Source of the DNA: Negativicutes bacterium
GTDB lineage: Bacteria > Bacillota > Negativicutes > JAGOZY01
DNA length: 8,131 nucleotides
Direction: 5' to 3'
Assembly: GCA_018058445.1 (NCBI GenBank)
Contig: JAGOZY010000031.1
Span: forward strand, 1-8,131
Shown piece by piece: positions 1-6,501 of the stretch. The translations under genes were made by a program, and so were the position numbers. Positions within the stretch are counted from its first letter, which is position 1. Each line of letters opens with the position of its first letter. The notes below the pieces were generated by a model that worked only from the letters and a program-made list of their open reading frames with translations, ran no database searches and had not been told where the DNA came from.

Positions 1-1046
1 CTATTTGTCTGAGATATTTGAATACGTCCTGGGCCTCCGCGTAAATCGATATTTTGCTTCACTTCATTTTCAATACGTTCTCGAAGATTTGGATCGGATA
101 GGCGAGCTAAAAAAGCCTCTCGACCTCCAGATTGAGCCCATCCTCCAATCAAAAGTGACAATTGAGTACTAAAAGCATCATACGGATATTGATCCACTGT
201 CGCCCGTACTCCTTCAGTACGGGACTGACGAATCTTTTCTAAGCCCTCAATAGCCTTACCCCAGTTCGGCTTTCCATCCGCTTTTAAATGACAAATATGA
301 ATTGGGGCCCCTGTTACTTTGCCCAAACCCAAAACTTCGTCTATGCTTTCGAGAAGCTCGTTATCTTCATTCCGTAGATGAAATGCGCAGACTCCACCAC
401 AAGAGGCAATAGTCTGAGCTAAAGCCAACAGCTCCAATTGATCTGAATAGCTGCTTGGTGGATATTCTAATCCGAATGAAATTCCCCAAGCGCCTTGAGA
501 CAAATTCTCTGCTAAAGCTTTTTGCAATTTTTTTCGTTCAGGTTCAGTAGCAAGTCGTTCCTCCCACCCCATGACAAAAGCTCGTAAAGCTCCATGTGGC
601 ACGACAGGTAGCAAATTAACTGCTGGCTTTAAATCTGCTAAAGCTTCAGCATAACTAGCAAAATCTGTCCACGAGGGACCGTTCACACTGGACGATCCGC
701 TATATGCTCCTGTCCACAGATGAGAAAAAGCATTTCTTTTCTCCAAATCCTCCGGCAACGGAAAGGCTCCTTCGCCACATTGACAAATCACTTCACTAGT
801 GACACCTTGAAATAATTTGCTATCGGAATAAGGATTGCGGAATATTGTTCTTTCTGTATGACTATGCCCATCAATAATTCCTGGTATGACAACCAAGCCC
901 GATGCCTCTAGTATTTCGCAGTTTTCACTTTTTAAATCTGAACCTATTTTAAATATCTTCCCTCCACGAATTAAAAGATCAGCCTGGAAGCTCTCTTGAC
1001 CCGAACCATCCACAATTAAGCCATTACGAATTAAAAGATCGCTCAT
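1..1046 (-). CDS. N-acyl-D-amino-acid deacylase-like amidohydrolase (partial, C-terminus beyond window)
   Basis: Zn-dependent cytoplasmic amidohydrolase of the D-aminoacylase (amidohydro_3) family, which removes the acyl group from N-acyl amino acids; the substrate here is unknown. The first 348 codons are visible and stay open to the left edge; family members are usually about 480-550 aa. Start at 1046 has a GGAGGCG ribosome site just upstream. Seen: an N-terminal composite-domain opening (MSDLLIRNGLIVDGSG), the metal motif GIIDGHSHTE (His61, His63), CQCGEG near residues 88-93 where D-aminoacylases have a Cys metal ligand in a GNCG motif, VVPHGALR, GISFGLEYPPSSYS, then FHLRNE, HICHLKADGKPNWGK and VDQYPYDA, all in family order. 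The catalytic Asp region lies outside the window. It sits 33 bp after the transporter gene, so the two are probably cotranscribed. A dihydroorotase-like or dipeptidase activity is less likely. Confidence 0.88.
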   Translation of the reverse strand, partial: MSDLLIRNGLIVDGSGQESFQADLLIRGGKIFKIGSDLKSENCEILEASGLVVIPGIIDGHSHTERTIFRNPYSDSKLFQGVTSEVICQCGEGAFPLPEDLEKRNAFSHLWTGAYSGSSSVNGPSWTDFASYAEALADLKPAVNLLPVVPHGALRAFVMGWEERLATEPERKKLQKALAENLSQGAWGISFGLEYPPSSYSDQLELLALAQTIASCGGVCAFHLRNEDNELLESIDEVLGLGKVTGAPIHICHLKADGKPNWGKAIEGLEKIRQSRTEGVRATVDQYPYDAFSTQLSLLIGGWAQSGGREAFLARLSDPNLRERIENEVKQNIDLRGGPGRIQISQTN

Positions 1047-1079
1047 AAAACGCCTCCAAGTCTTCTGTAAATATCTTTT

Positions 1080-2489
1080 CTAGAATGGTCCTAAGTGAAT
1101 GATTGCAGCTAAAGCAGTCATAAATGTCGCAATAATTAACCAAATTCCAAGTAAAGGAAGCGCAAACCGAAACCAGCGATCAAAAGGTATTCCGGCCACA
1201 GCTAAATATCCCATTAAACTCGCAGAAGTAGGAGCAACCATGCCAGTTAGGCCATCACCAAATTGGAAAGCAACGACTGTTGCTTGACGTGTTAATCCAA
1301 TCACATCTCCGAGTGGAACTAAAATTGGCATAGTCGTTGCGGCCATCCCTGTCGATGAGGGGATAACAAAATTTAGGATAGATTGGACAAACATCATTCC
1401 GACGGCTGAAACAGCAGGCGAAAATCCTTGAACCATGCTGGCTAATCCGTGAACAATCGTATCAATAATCTTCCCTTGCGTCAAAATCACAACAATTCCG
1501 CGCGATAATCCAACAATCAAGGCACCAAAAATGATTGTTCTAGCTCCATCTACAAATGCTCCTGCGATACGACTGGGGCCCATTCCCCCGATAAATCCTC
1601 CTAATAGTCCCATACCAAGGAAAATTGCTGCGATTTCAGAAATATAATATCCTTGCCACATTGTACCGTATACAATCAGCCCAAACCCACCTACCACAGT
1701 TAGTAACACAATCTTTTGGCGAGTAGAAAAATACTCTTCCTCGTCATTGATTCGATCCGAAATAGCCTCTACTATTCCGTGCATATGACTCTTTGTTGGG
1801 TCTTTTTTTACTTTATAAGCATACCACTGAACATATGCAATTCCGGATAATAAAAGAGCAAAGTACATACCAATACGAAACTCATATCCAGAAAACAAAG
1901 GGAGTTCTGCTAATCCTTGCGATACCCCGACCGAAAATGGATTCAAAATCCCACCTGTAAAACCAGCTAAGGCTCCCACGCTAACCATTGCAGTCCCGGC
2001 GATTCGGTCAAAACCAAGCCTATGTGCTACTGCAATGCCCAGAGGAACAAAGATGATAGTTTCTTCAGACATCCCAAACATAAATCCGCCAACAGAAAAC
2101 AACGTCATTGTTGCCGGAATTAAAAATTTTTCTTTCCCTGCAAAAAATCCAATTGCCTTTAAAATACCGGCATTTAAGGCACCAGTCATTTCTATCACAC
2201 GAAATGAGCCCGCCACAATAAAGAGAAAAGCAATAATTTCAGAAGCTCCTTGGAAGCCTTTTGGAAAAGCTTTAAGAACATCAATAAGCCCAACACCATA
2301 AGCCTGAATATATTTAAAGGAAGCAGGGTCAACTACCATGCGGCCTGTTGCTACGTGCTTAATTCGTTCATAAGCACCACCTGGAATGACCCACGTTGCA
2401 ACTGCAGCTAGTAAAATGAATGAGAAAATAATGACATACGTATGTGGTATTTTAATTGCCTTCGATTCTTCTATTTTTTCTTTTTCCAT
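1080..2489 (-). CDS. YfcC/DcuC-family membrane transporter
   Basis: Predicted secondary transporter of the YfcC (C4-dicarboxylate carrier DcuC, PF03606) family, 469 aa, about a dozen hydrophobic segments. The family includes dicarboxylate carriers and arginine/ornithine-exchanger-like proteins, so substrate cannot be read from family alone. Seen: N-terminal IPHTYVIIFSFILLAA then TWVIPGGAY, a Gly-rich GALAGFTGGILNPFSVGV, and near the end IPSSTGMAATTMPILVPLGD and DGLTGMVAPTSASLMGYLAV, all typical of this family. An in-frame ATG ten codons upstream (2519) exists, but the start at 2489 has an AAGGGGGAAA ribosome site at good spacing and gives the usual N-terminus, so I chose it. First gene of an operon with the downstream amidohydrolase, which suggests uptake of an N-acylated amino acid or dipeptide-like compound (inference). 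A CodY-box-like site lies upstream. Confidence 0.88.
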   Translation of the reverse strand: MEKEKIEESKAIKIPHTYVIIFSFILLAAVATWVIPGGAYERIKHVATGRMVVDPASFKYIQAYGVGLIDVLKAFPKGFQGASEIIAFLFIVAGSFRVIEMTGALNAGILKAIGFFAGKEKFLIPATMTLFSVGGFMFGMSEETIIFVPLGIAVAHRLGFDRIAGTAMVSVGALAGFTGGILNPFSVGVSQGLAELPLFSGYEFRIGMYFALLLSGIAYVQWYAYKVKKDPTKSHMHGIVEAISDRINDEEEYFSTRQKIVLLTVVGGFGLIVYGTMWQGYYISEIAAIFLGMGLLGGFIGGMGPSRIAGAFVDGARTIIFGALIVGLSRGIVVILTQGKIIDTIVHGLASMVQGFSPAVSAVGMMFVQSILNFVIPSSTGMAATTMPILVPLGDVIGLTRQATVVAFQFGDGLTGMVAPTSASLMGYLAVAGIPFDRWFRFALPLLGIWLIIATFMTALAAIIHLGPF

Positions 2490-2522
2490 TTTAATTTCCC
2501 CCTTATATATGATAATCAATTA

Positions 2523-2551
2523 ATAGAAAAGCTACTGCGACACTATTTCAA
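2523..2551 (-). promoter_or_regulatory. Weak candidate promoter of the transporter-deacylase operon
   Basis: On the minus strand a TTGAAA (2546-2551) is followed after 17 bp by TTCTAT (2523-2528). The -35 is good and the -10 poor (3 of 6); a better TATTAA (2520-2525) has a 20-bp spacer. It lies 34-62 bases before the transporter start, a sensible place, but the call is tentative. Confidence 0.3.
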
Positions 2552-2552
2552 T

Positions 2553-2567
2553 ATTTATCAGAAAATT
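2553..2567 (-). promoter_or_regulatory. CodY-box-like operator
   Basis: The minus strand reads AATTTTCTGATAAAT, which matches the Bacilli CodY consensus AATTTTCWGAAAATT at 13 of 15 positions. It abuts the candidate -35 element and lies 64-78 bases upstream of the transporter start. CodY represses amino-acid and peptide uptake genes when branched-chain amino acids and GTP are plentiful, which fits the predicted role of this operon. AT-rich DNA gives chance matches, so this is a good candidate rather than a certain site. Confidence 0.5.
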
Positions 2568-2579
2568 CCTTTAATTTTT

Positions 2580-2602
2580 AAAAAGCAGGCACTTGGATGC
2601 TT
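2580..2602 (-). terminator. Weak terminator-like hairpin after the sulfur operon
   Basis: On the minus strand AAGCA (2598-2602) and TGCTT (2583-2587) can pair around a 10-base loop, followed by a short T run (2580-2584). The stem is only 5 bp, so it would be a poor terminator, but no better candidate exists between the last sulfur gene and the transporter gene. Confidence 0.28.
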
Positions 2603-2631
2603 AGTTACAGTTATATAAGGACCAACGAAAA
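2592..2631. repeat. Direct repeat copy A, ISL3-end-like
   Basis: This stretch aligns with 6502-6541 in the same orientation, at roughly 80% identity with two single-base gaps; the shared core is TTACAG.TATAT followed by ACCAACG and an A run. On the minus strand it reads GGTCCTTATATAACTGT, which resembles the terminal repeat of ISL3-family insertion sequences (GGCTCTTTGTCAACTGT, from memory). No transposase reading frame accompanies it, so it would be a solitary remnant. It lies 40 bp beyond the end of the sulfur operon. Confidence 0.55.
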
Positions 2632-2670
2632 TTTTTTAATGCCATTCTTTTTATTCAACACATCTTCTCT

Positions 2671-3195
2671 TTATTTTTTTGCTTTTTCTAACCCATAAAA
2701 AAAACTAAGAATCAGTATCGAAAATCCGATAATGACAATCCAATGATTGAGCCCAAATAGATCTGGTAATGTTATTTTTCCGTAATTTCCCAAATTCAAA
2801 AGACTCTTTTGAACCCACGGATAAAGTTCTGCATAAAGACCTGCACCAGCTAGCATTCCAGCTACACCCCAAAGCGCATCCAATCGTCCTTCACCAACTG
2901 CGCCAACTGAAGTGCCTGGGCAATAGCCTAACAAAGACCAGCCTACACCAAAAATTAATCCACCAAAGACAACTCCACCGATTGTCATCGTTTTTAACGA
3001 AAGCTTTACAAGCCCCATATCTTTGAGAATATAAATTCCAATCATAGCAACTAAAATATGAGATAGCATAAATTTAAAAATTGTAAAATCCTGAAGTCGT
3101 AAAGCAGCGATTTGCTTGTCGTAGCGTAATACCTGTCCCCTTTGCATAAGAAACCCAAATAAAATACCTGTAATCAATCCGTATAAAAGTTCCAT
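2671..3195 (-). CDS. YeeE/YedE-family half transporter, second subunit
   Basis: Predicted membrane protein of the Sulf_transp (YeeE/YedE, PF04143) family, 174 aa, about half the length of single-chain thiosulfate importers such as E. coli TsuA. Hydrophobic segments lie near residues 3-17, 43-58, 70-90, 105-124 and 150-168. The key motif is GVGWSLLGYCPGTSVGAVGEG with the conserved Cys92 expected to line the sulfur-conducting path; an early FLMQRG motif is also present. The frame is open upstream to 3321, but that extension would overlap the preceding gene by over 120 bases. The ATG at 3195 shares one base with the upstream TAA (TAATG) and follows an AGGGGGAC ribosome site, so translation is probably coupled. 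It likely pairs with the preceding half transporter to move thiosulfate or another sulfur species; the substrate is inferred. Confidence 0.88.
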   Translation of the reverse strand: MELLYGLITGILFGFLMQRGQVLRYDKQIAALRLQDFTIFKFMLSHILVAMIGIYILKDMGLVKLSLKTMTIGGVVFGGLIFGVGWSLLGYCPGTSVGAVGEGRLDALWGVAGMLAGAGLYAELYPWVQKSLLNLGNYGKITLPDLFGLNHWIVIIGFSILILSFFYGLEKAKK

Positions 3196-3710
3196 TATTT
3201 CGTCCCCCTGCCATAAAGAAAGTAAGTGCCAATGAGTCCGCCAAGGAAAAACATCGCCAGCGCTACAATTCCACTCACTGCTAACTGAGAAACTCCGCTC
3301 AAGCCATGCCCACTTGGGCAACCATCTGCAAGACGAGCTCCAAACATCGCAATACTACCACCAATAAATGCAAAAGCACCTCGTTTACCTAAAGAACTGC
3401 CGAAGTGTTGTTCCCACATCGTAGGAATTTTTTGAATTTTAAAGTCGTCAAACAGTTTAGCTGCAATGAAAGCCCCAACACCAATACCAATGACAAACAT
3501 CCATTGCCAGTCAATTTTTGGCAATTCTTTCATGAAATAAGGCATTTGGGCCACTCGTTCTGGGGTAAAAATACCTTCTAGCATCCCAGTAGTTCGCACA
3601 AATGTAGTCGATGCTCCAAAATATTTACCTGTAAACCATACCGACAGGACAGCTACCACACCGCTTAATGCACCGCTAAAATAAGGATTCCATCCTTTAT
3701 TCTCATCCAT
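3195..3710 (-). CDS. YeeE/YedE-family half transporter, first subunit
   Basis: Predicted membrane protein of the YeeE/YedE sulfur-transport family, 171 aa. Hydrophobic segments lie near residues 10-26, 70-86, 111-125 and 143-166. The diagnostic motif GARLADGCPSGHGLSG carries the conserved Cys131 and continues into SQLAVSG, the family signature. GGAGG stands ten bases before the ATG at 3710. The gene begins 18 bp after the flavoprotein-rhodanese gene and overlaps the second half transporter by one base. Tandem half-size YeeE/YedE genes of this kind (PmpA/PmpB-like) are often found beside persulfide-responsive regulators and rhodaneses; here they probably import thiosulfate or export an oxidised sulfur product. 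Direction and substrate cannot be read from sequence. Confidence 0.9.
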   Translation of the reverse strand: MDENKGWNPYFSGALSGVVAVLSVWFTGKYFGASTTFVRTTGMLEGIFTPERVAQMPYFMKELPKIDWQWMFVIGIGVGAFIAAKLFDDFKIQKIPTMWEQHFGSSLGKRGAFAFIGGSIAMFGARLADGCPSGHGLSGVSQLAVSGIVALAMFFLGGLIGTYFLYGRGTK

Positions 3711-3728
3711 AATATAAATCCTCCAAAA

Positions 3729-5408
3729 TCAAGATTTACAACAATATGGCCAGGCGGCAATGCCACCTTCCATCACTTTAACATTGATGATATTGCCTTC
3801 ACGGAGAATACACTGAGCTTCATAGCCTCGTTGACTCACTTTACAGAAAGCGATAAATTCTTGATCTTTATTGAGTCCTTGCATTTTTTCTCGCAACTCT
3901 CCTAGAGGAATCTGAAGTATTTCACCATTGCAGTCTAGCCCACAAGTTTGACATTCTCCCGGAGTACGGACATCTAAGAAAATTGCTTCTCCCTTTTCTA
4001 CTTTAGCCTTTGCCTCTACTACTGAGATACCACTAAATTTATTGGCCAATTTATTCATGACTGCATTGGCCGCAGTAGCTATCATATCAATTGGTGAATT
4101 ATAAGGAGGTGCGTAAGAAAGATCAATATCAAATAAATCATCGATAGTACCGCCGAAGTTCAACACCGATGCAACCACATCAATCCGTTTAGCTACTTCC
4201 CCTTTGCCAATTCCTTGAACCCCTAATACTTTTCGAGTCTTCGAGTCTACAATCAATTTCAAAGTAACTAGACGAGCATTTTTCATATAGTGTGGACGGT
4301 CTGGCCCAGCTACCAAAGCAGTAATATAGTCATAACCTTGAGTTTTTGCATCTCTTTCACTAAGTCCGGTTTTACCGATCGTAATGTCGTGGATTTTTGC
4401 TACAACAGTGCCCGCGACTCCTTTGAAGCGAGTCTTACCGCCTAAGAGATTTTCGCCGATCACTCGGCCTTGTTTATTCGCAATAGATCCCATTGGAGAG
4501 AATACTTTCATGCCATTCACTATATTGGTAGATTCCACACAGTCCCCACCAGCAAAAATTTCTGAATCGCTGGTACGCATATATTCATCTACCCAGATCG
4601 CTCCAGTCTCACCGATCGTCAAACCAGCTTCTATGGCTAATCCTACATTCGGTTTTGCACCAATCGCTAGGATCACTAGATCCGCTGAAATTTCTTGTCG
4701 GTCAGTCTTTACTCCAGTCACTGAATCTGAACCCAGCAATTTCTCTACTTTTTCGCCAGTCACTAACTGGATCTTTTTTGTTTTTAAATATTTATGACCG
4801 ATTGCCGCAATATCTTCATCTAAAAAGGCCGGAAAGATTTGATTTTTCATTTCTACTAGGGTCACATTCAGCCCTTGTTGAGTTAAAGCTTCGGCCATTT
4901 CCATCCCGATCAAGCCAGCTCCGATAATCACTGCATTTTTAAATTTCCCAACTTCAATTCCCGATCGAATCGCTGCCGCGTCATCTGGATGCCACAGAGG
5001 AAAAATATTTTTAAAATCAATTCCTTCTAAGGACGGACGGACTGGTGAAGCTCCAGTTGCAATGACTAATTTATCATAAGGATAAGTTTGTACATCTCCA
5101 GTTTTCAAATCTCTCGCTTCCACGATTTTTTTCACTCGATCAATTTTCAAAGCCTCTATCTCGGTGTACACATCAATATTTTTTGTCTTTTTAAAGTATT
5201 CCGCATTCCGTAGATTTCCAGCACCAGTAGCCATCAATTCTTTGATCTCATGAACTTCTCCTCCTACATAATAAGGCATTCCACAAGCTCCATAGGAAAT
5301 GATCTTCCCTCTTTCCAATACGGTAATTTCTGCCTTTCCATCTTCTCTTCTAGCCTTGGAAGCAGACTTGAGTCCTGCTGCTACTGCTCCTATGATTAAA
5401 ATTTTCAT
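3729..5408 (-). CDS. CoA-disulfide-reductase-like flavoprotein fused to a rhodanese domain (CoADR-Rhd)
   Basis: FAD/NAD(P)H-dependent reductase of the CoADR-Rhd / persulfide reductase (Npsr-like) group, 559 aa, near the usual 550-565. Seen: N-terminal FAD fold MKILIIGAVAAGLKSASKARR; SYGACGMPYYVGG with Cys42 at the redox position equivalent to Cys43 of CoA disulfide reductase; a second nucleotide fold AVIIGAGLIGMEMAEAL; FAD motif IFAGGDC; a dimerisation domain to about 455; and a rhodanese domain from about 470 with LDVRTPGE and active loop CKVSQRGY (Cys522). The frame extends to 5456, but the ATG at 5408 has a G-rich ribosome site and gives the expected N-terminus, and the longer form would overlap the gene before it. 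The rhodanese has extra cysteines (486, 489, 493, 533) and ends WPYCCKS. Expected role: cytoplasmic reduction of CoA or small-molecule persulfides, with sulfane sulfur handed between the domains. Confidence 0.93.
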   Translation of the reverse strand: MKILIIGAVAAGLKSASKARREDGKAEITVLERGKIISYGACGMPYYVGGEVHEIKELMATGAGNLRNAEYFKKTKNIDVYTEIEALKIDRVKKIVEARDLKTGDVQTYPYDKLVIATGASPVRPSLEGIDFKNIFPLWHPDDAAAIRSGIEVGKFKNAVIIGAGLIGMEMAEALTQQGLNVTLVEMKNQIFPAFLDEDIAAIGHKYLKTKKIQLVTGEKVEKLLGSDSVTGVKTDRQEISADLVILAIGAKPNVGLAIEAGLTIGETGAIWVDEYMRTSDSEIFAGGDCVESTNIVNGMKVFSPMGSIANKQGRVIGENLLGGKTRFKGVAGTVVAKIHDITIGKTGLSERDAKTQGYDYITALVAGPDRPHYMKNARLVTLKLIVDSKTRKVLGVQGIGKGEVAKRIDVVASVLNFGGTIDDLFDIDLSYAPPYNSPIDMIATAANAVMNKLANKFSGISVVEAKAKVEKGEAIFLDVRTPGECQTCGLDCNGEILQIPLGELREKMQGLNKDQEFIAFCKVSQRGYEAQCILREGNIINVKVMEGGIAAWPYCCKS

Positions 5409-5428
5409 TTTTAAAACCCACCCTTCTT

Positions 5429-6058
5429 TTAGAGATGAATCGCCTGTTTTGGACAAGTCACTTCACATTGACCGCACTTCATACAATTTGAATCTTCAAA
5501 AAATCCACTCTCTTTTCCTGAGCTGGGGTCTAATCCAATGGGACAAACTCTTTGGCAAGCTTTGCACTTCACGCAGGTAGAGTCGATTTTCATTTTAGAT
5601 GCTTTCATTACATCACTGGTTAGACTGGCTAATGTACCCATTGGGCAAAAGGAGCACCACATCCGCTGATGATAGGTTATTCCCAAAATAACTCCAATCA
5701 GACTAGTACCGATTAGCATTCGAATCAAAAAAGTACCAATTGCTCCCCAGTTTCCCCAATGAATAGTCACTTGGAATGCAAAAATCCCCATCATAATAGT
5801 AATGATTGCAATTCTGAATCCCTTTGTTCTTACTATTCCTGGAACTGGTGTCTGAGGAGAATATTTCGACAAGATTAGATCAAAAAAGCTCCCTCGCGGA
5901 CAAAAATTCCCACACCAAAATCGACCTTTAGACAAAGCCACCATAACCGGGGCAACCATACAAATTAAAACTGCAAAGCCTAACCATGGATAAAATAATC
6001 CTAAAACCATAAAAAGAAAATAAAATCCAACTACATAAGGTCTTAATACTTGAGTCAT
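5429..6058 (-). CDS. Membrane-anchored 4Fe-4S protein (NapH/CcoG/NosR-like)
   Basis: Predicted electron-transfer membrane protein, 209 aa. Hydrophobic segments lie near residues 8-42 (two), 81-98 and 106-128. Seen: membrane-proximal Cys pairs CGNFCPRG (Cys49, Cys53) and CSFCPMGT (Cys135, Cys138), as in the NapH/NosR/CcoG group, and a C-terminal ferredoxin-like part with CVKCKACQRVCP (Cys162, 165, 168, 172) and CMKCGQCEVTCP (Cys192, 195, 198, 202), enough for two 4Fe-4S clusters. The ATG at 6058 is 12 bp past the regulator's stop; the ribosome site AGGGG overlaps that stop. Relatives pass electrons between quinones and periplasmic reductases or act in metal handling. Here, second in an apparent persulfide operon, it may supply or take electrons for sulfur chemistry; that role is inferred, and no partner reductase subunit is visible apart from the flavoprotein next door. 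Confidence 0.85.
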   Translation of the reverse strand: MTQVLRPYVVGFYFLFMVLGLFYPWLGFAVLICMVAPVMVALSKGRFWCGNFCPRGSFFDLILSKYSPQTPVPGIVRTKGFRIAIITIMMGIFAFQVTIHWGNWGAIGTFLIRMLIGTSLIGVILGITYHQRMWCSFCPMGTLASLTSDVMKASKMKIDSTCVKCKACQRVCPIGLDPSSGKESGFFEDSNCMKCGQCEVTCPKQAIHL

Positions 6059-6070
6059 CTAATAAAACCC

Positions 6071-6358
6071 CTATCGCTTCAAAATCCCCGCCATTGTCCG
6101 AGTCAATTCTTTCATTTTTTCAAGCATTTTGAGATCGTTAATTTCTGCTTCGACCAAACACTCGGTCATATAGCTTTCTAAAATATGTACGATCAATTTA
6201 TTGAGTGAGCCATTTACTGCACCCAATTGGAAGAGGATTTCATCGCAATCCTTCTCTTCTTCTACCATTTTTTCAATTCCACCGATATGACCTTTGATCG
6301 TTGCAAGCCTCCGAGATACACTTTTTCTTAATTCTTTCTTTACCATACCCGTCCACAT
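6071..6358 (-). CDS. cstR: CsoR-family repressor, CstR-like persulfide sensor
   Basis: Small all-helical DNA-binding repressor of the CsoR/RcnR family, 95 aa. RRLATIKGHIGGIEKMVEEEKDCDEIL is followed by LGAVNGSLNKL and ESYMTECLVEA, the three-helix family pattern. Cys38 and Cys67 are 29 residues apart, as in CsoR and in S. aureus CstR. The His that completes the Cu(I) site of CsoR, four residues before the second Cys, is Tyr63 here, so copper sensing is unlikely; a two-Cys persulfide/polysulfide sensor fits and matches the downstream genes. Start: ATG at 6358 has GGAGGGG seven bases before it; an ATG four codons later (6346) is possible and would remove MWTG. First gene of the five-gene operon, with its own promoter and operator palindrome just upstream, so probably autoregulated. 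Confidence 0.88.
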   Translation of the reverse strand: MWTGMVKKELRKSVSRRLATIKGHIGGIEKMVEEEKDCDEILFQLGAVNGSLNKLIVHILESYMTECLVEAEINDLKMLEKMKELTRTMAGILKR

Positions 6359-6365
6359 CTCCCTA

Positions 6366-6380
6366 CCCCTCCAGGAGGGG
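6366..6380. promoter_or_regulatory. CsoR/CstR-type operator palindrome
   Basis: CCCCTCC and GGAGGGG form a perfect 7-bp inverted repeat about a single A, flanked by TA-rich bases (TA on the left, ATA on the right). CsoR/CstR-family operators are GC-rich palindromes of the TACCCC...GGGGTA kind. The site lies between the predicted transcription start (about 6388) and the regulator's ATG and overlaps the ribosome site, so bound repressor would block initiation or early elongation. Confidence 0.7.
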
Positions 6381-6394
6381 ATATTTCATGTATT

Positions 6395-6423
6395 AATCTT
6401 AACAAATTAATAATCAATGTCAA
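6395..6423 (-). promoter_or_regulatory. Sigma-A-type promoter of the sulfur operon
   Basis: On the minus strand a perfect TTGACA (6418-6423) is followed by TAAGAT (6396-6401, 16-bp spacer, 4 of 6 matches to TATAAT) or AAGATT (6395-6400, 17-bp spacer). Transcription would start near 6388, about 30 bases before the regulator ATG and just before the operator palindrome. No other good promoter is seen inside the operon, so all five genes likely depend on it. Confidence 0.65.
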
Positions 6424-6501
6424 TGGGGAAAAGATTTTACTAAACTTTTTTAACCACTTTAAACTCCACGTAATCCCATATGATTTACTATTCTTATCCA
6501 T

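Noticed and set aside
1099..1287. Plus-strand open frame of 62 codons
   Set aside because: It lies wholly antisense to the transporter gene, has no ribosome site and no family resemblance.
2035..2301. Plus-strand open frame of 88 codons
   Set aside because: Antisense to the transporter gene; Pro/Ile/Asn-rich composition typical of a shadow frame.
2769..3026. Plus-strand open frame of 85 codons
   Set aside because: Antisense to the second YeeE/YedE gene; no ribosome site and no recognisable domain.
3196..3321. N-terminal extension of the second YeeE/YedE half transporter
   Set aside because: The extension is hydrophilic, overlaps the preceding gene, and lacks the family N-terminus; the coupled ATG at 3195 has a ribosome site.
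4384..4927. Two overlapping plus-strand open frames
   Set aside because: Both are antisense to the flavoprotein gene, which has clear FAD and NAD(P)H motifs in the same DNA.
5299..5580. Plus-strand open frame of 93 codons
   Set aside because: It spans the junction of two well-supported minus-strand genes and has no sensible start signal.
6071..6358. Copper-sensing CsoR
   Set aside because: The required His four residues before the second Cys is replaced by Tyr, and the downstream genes concern sulfur, not copper.
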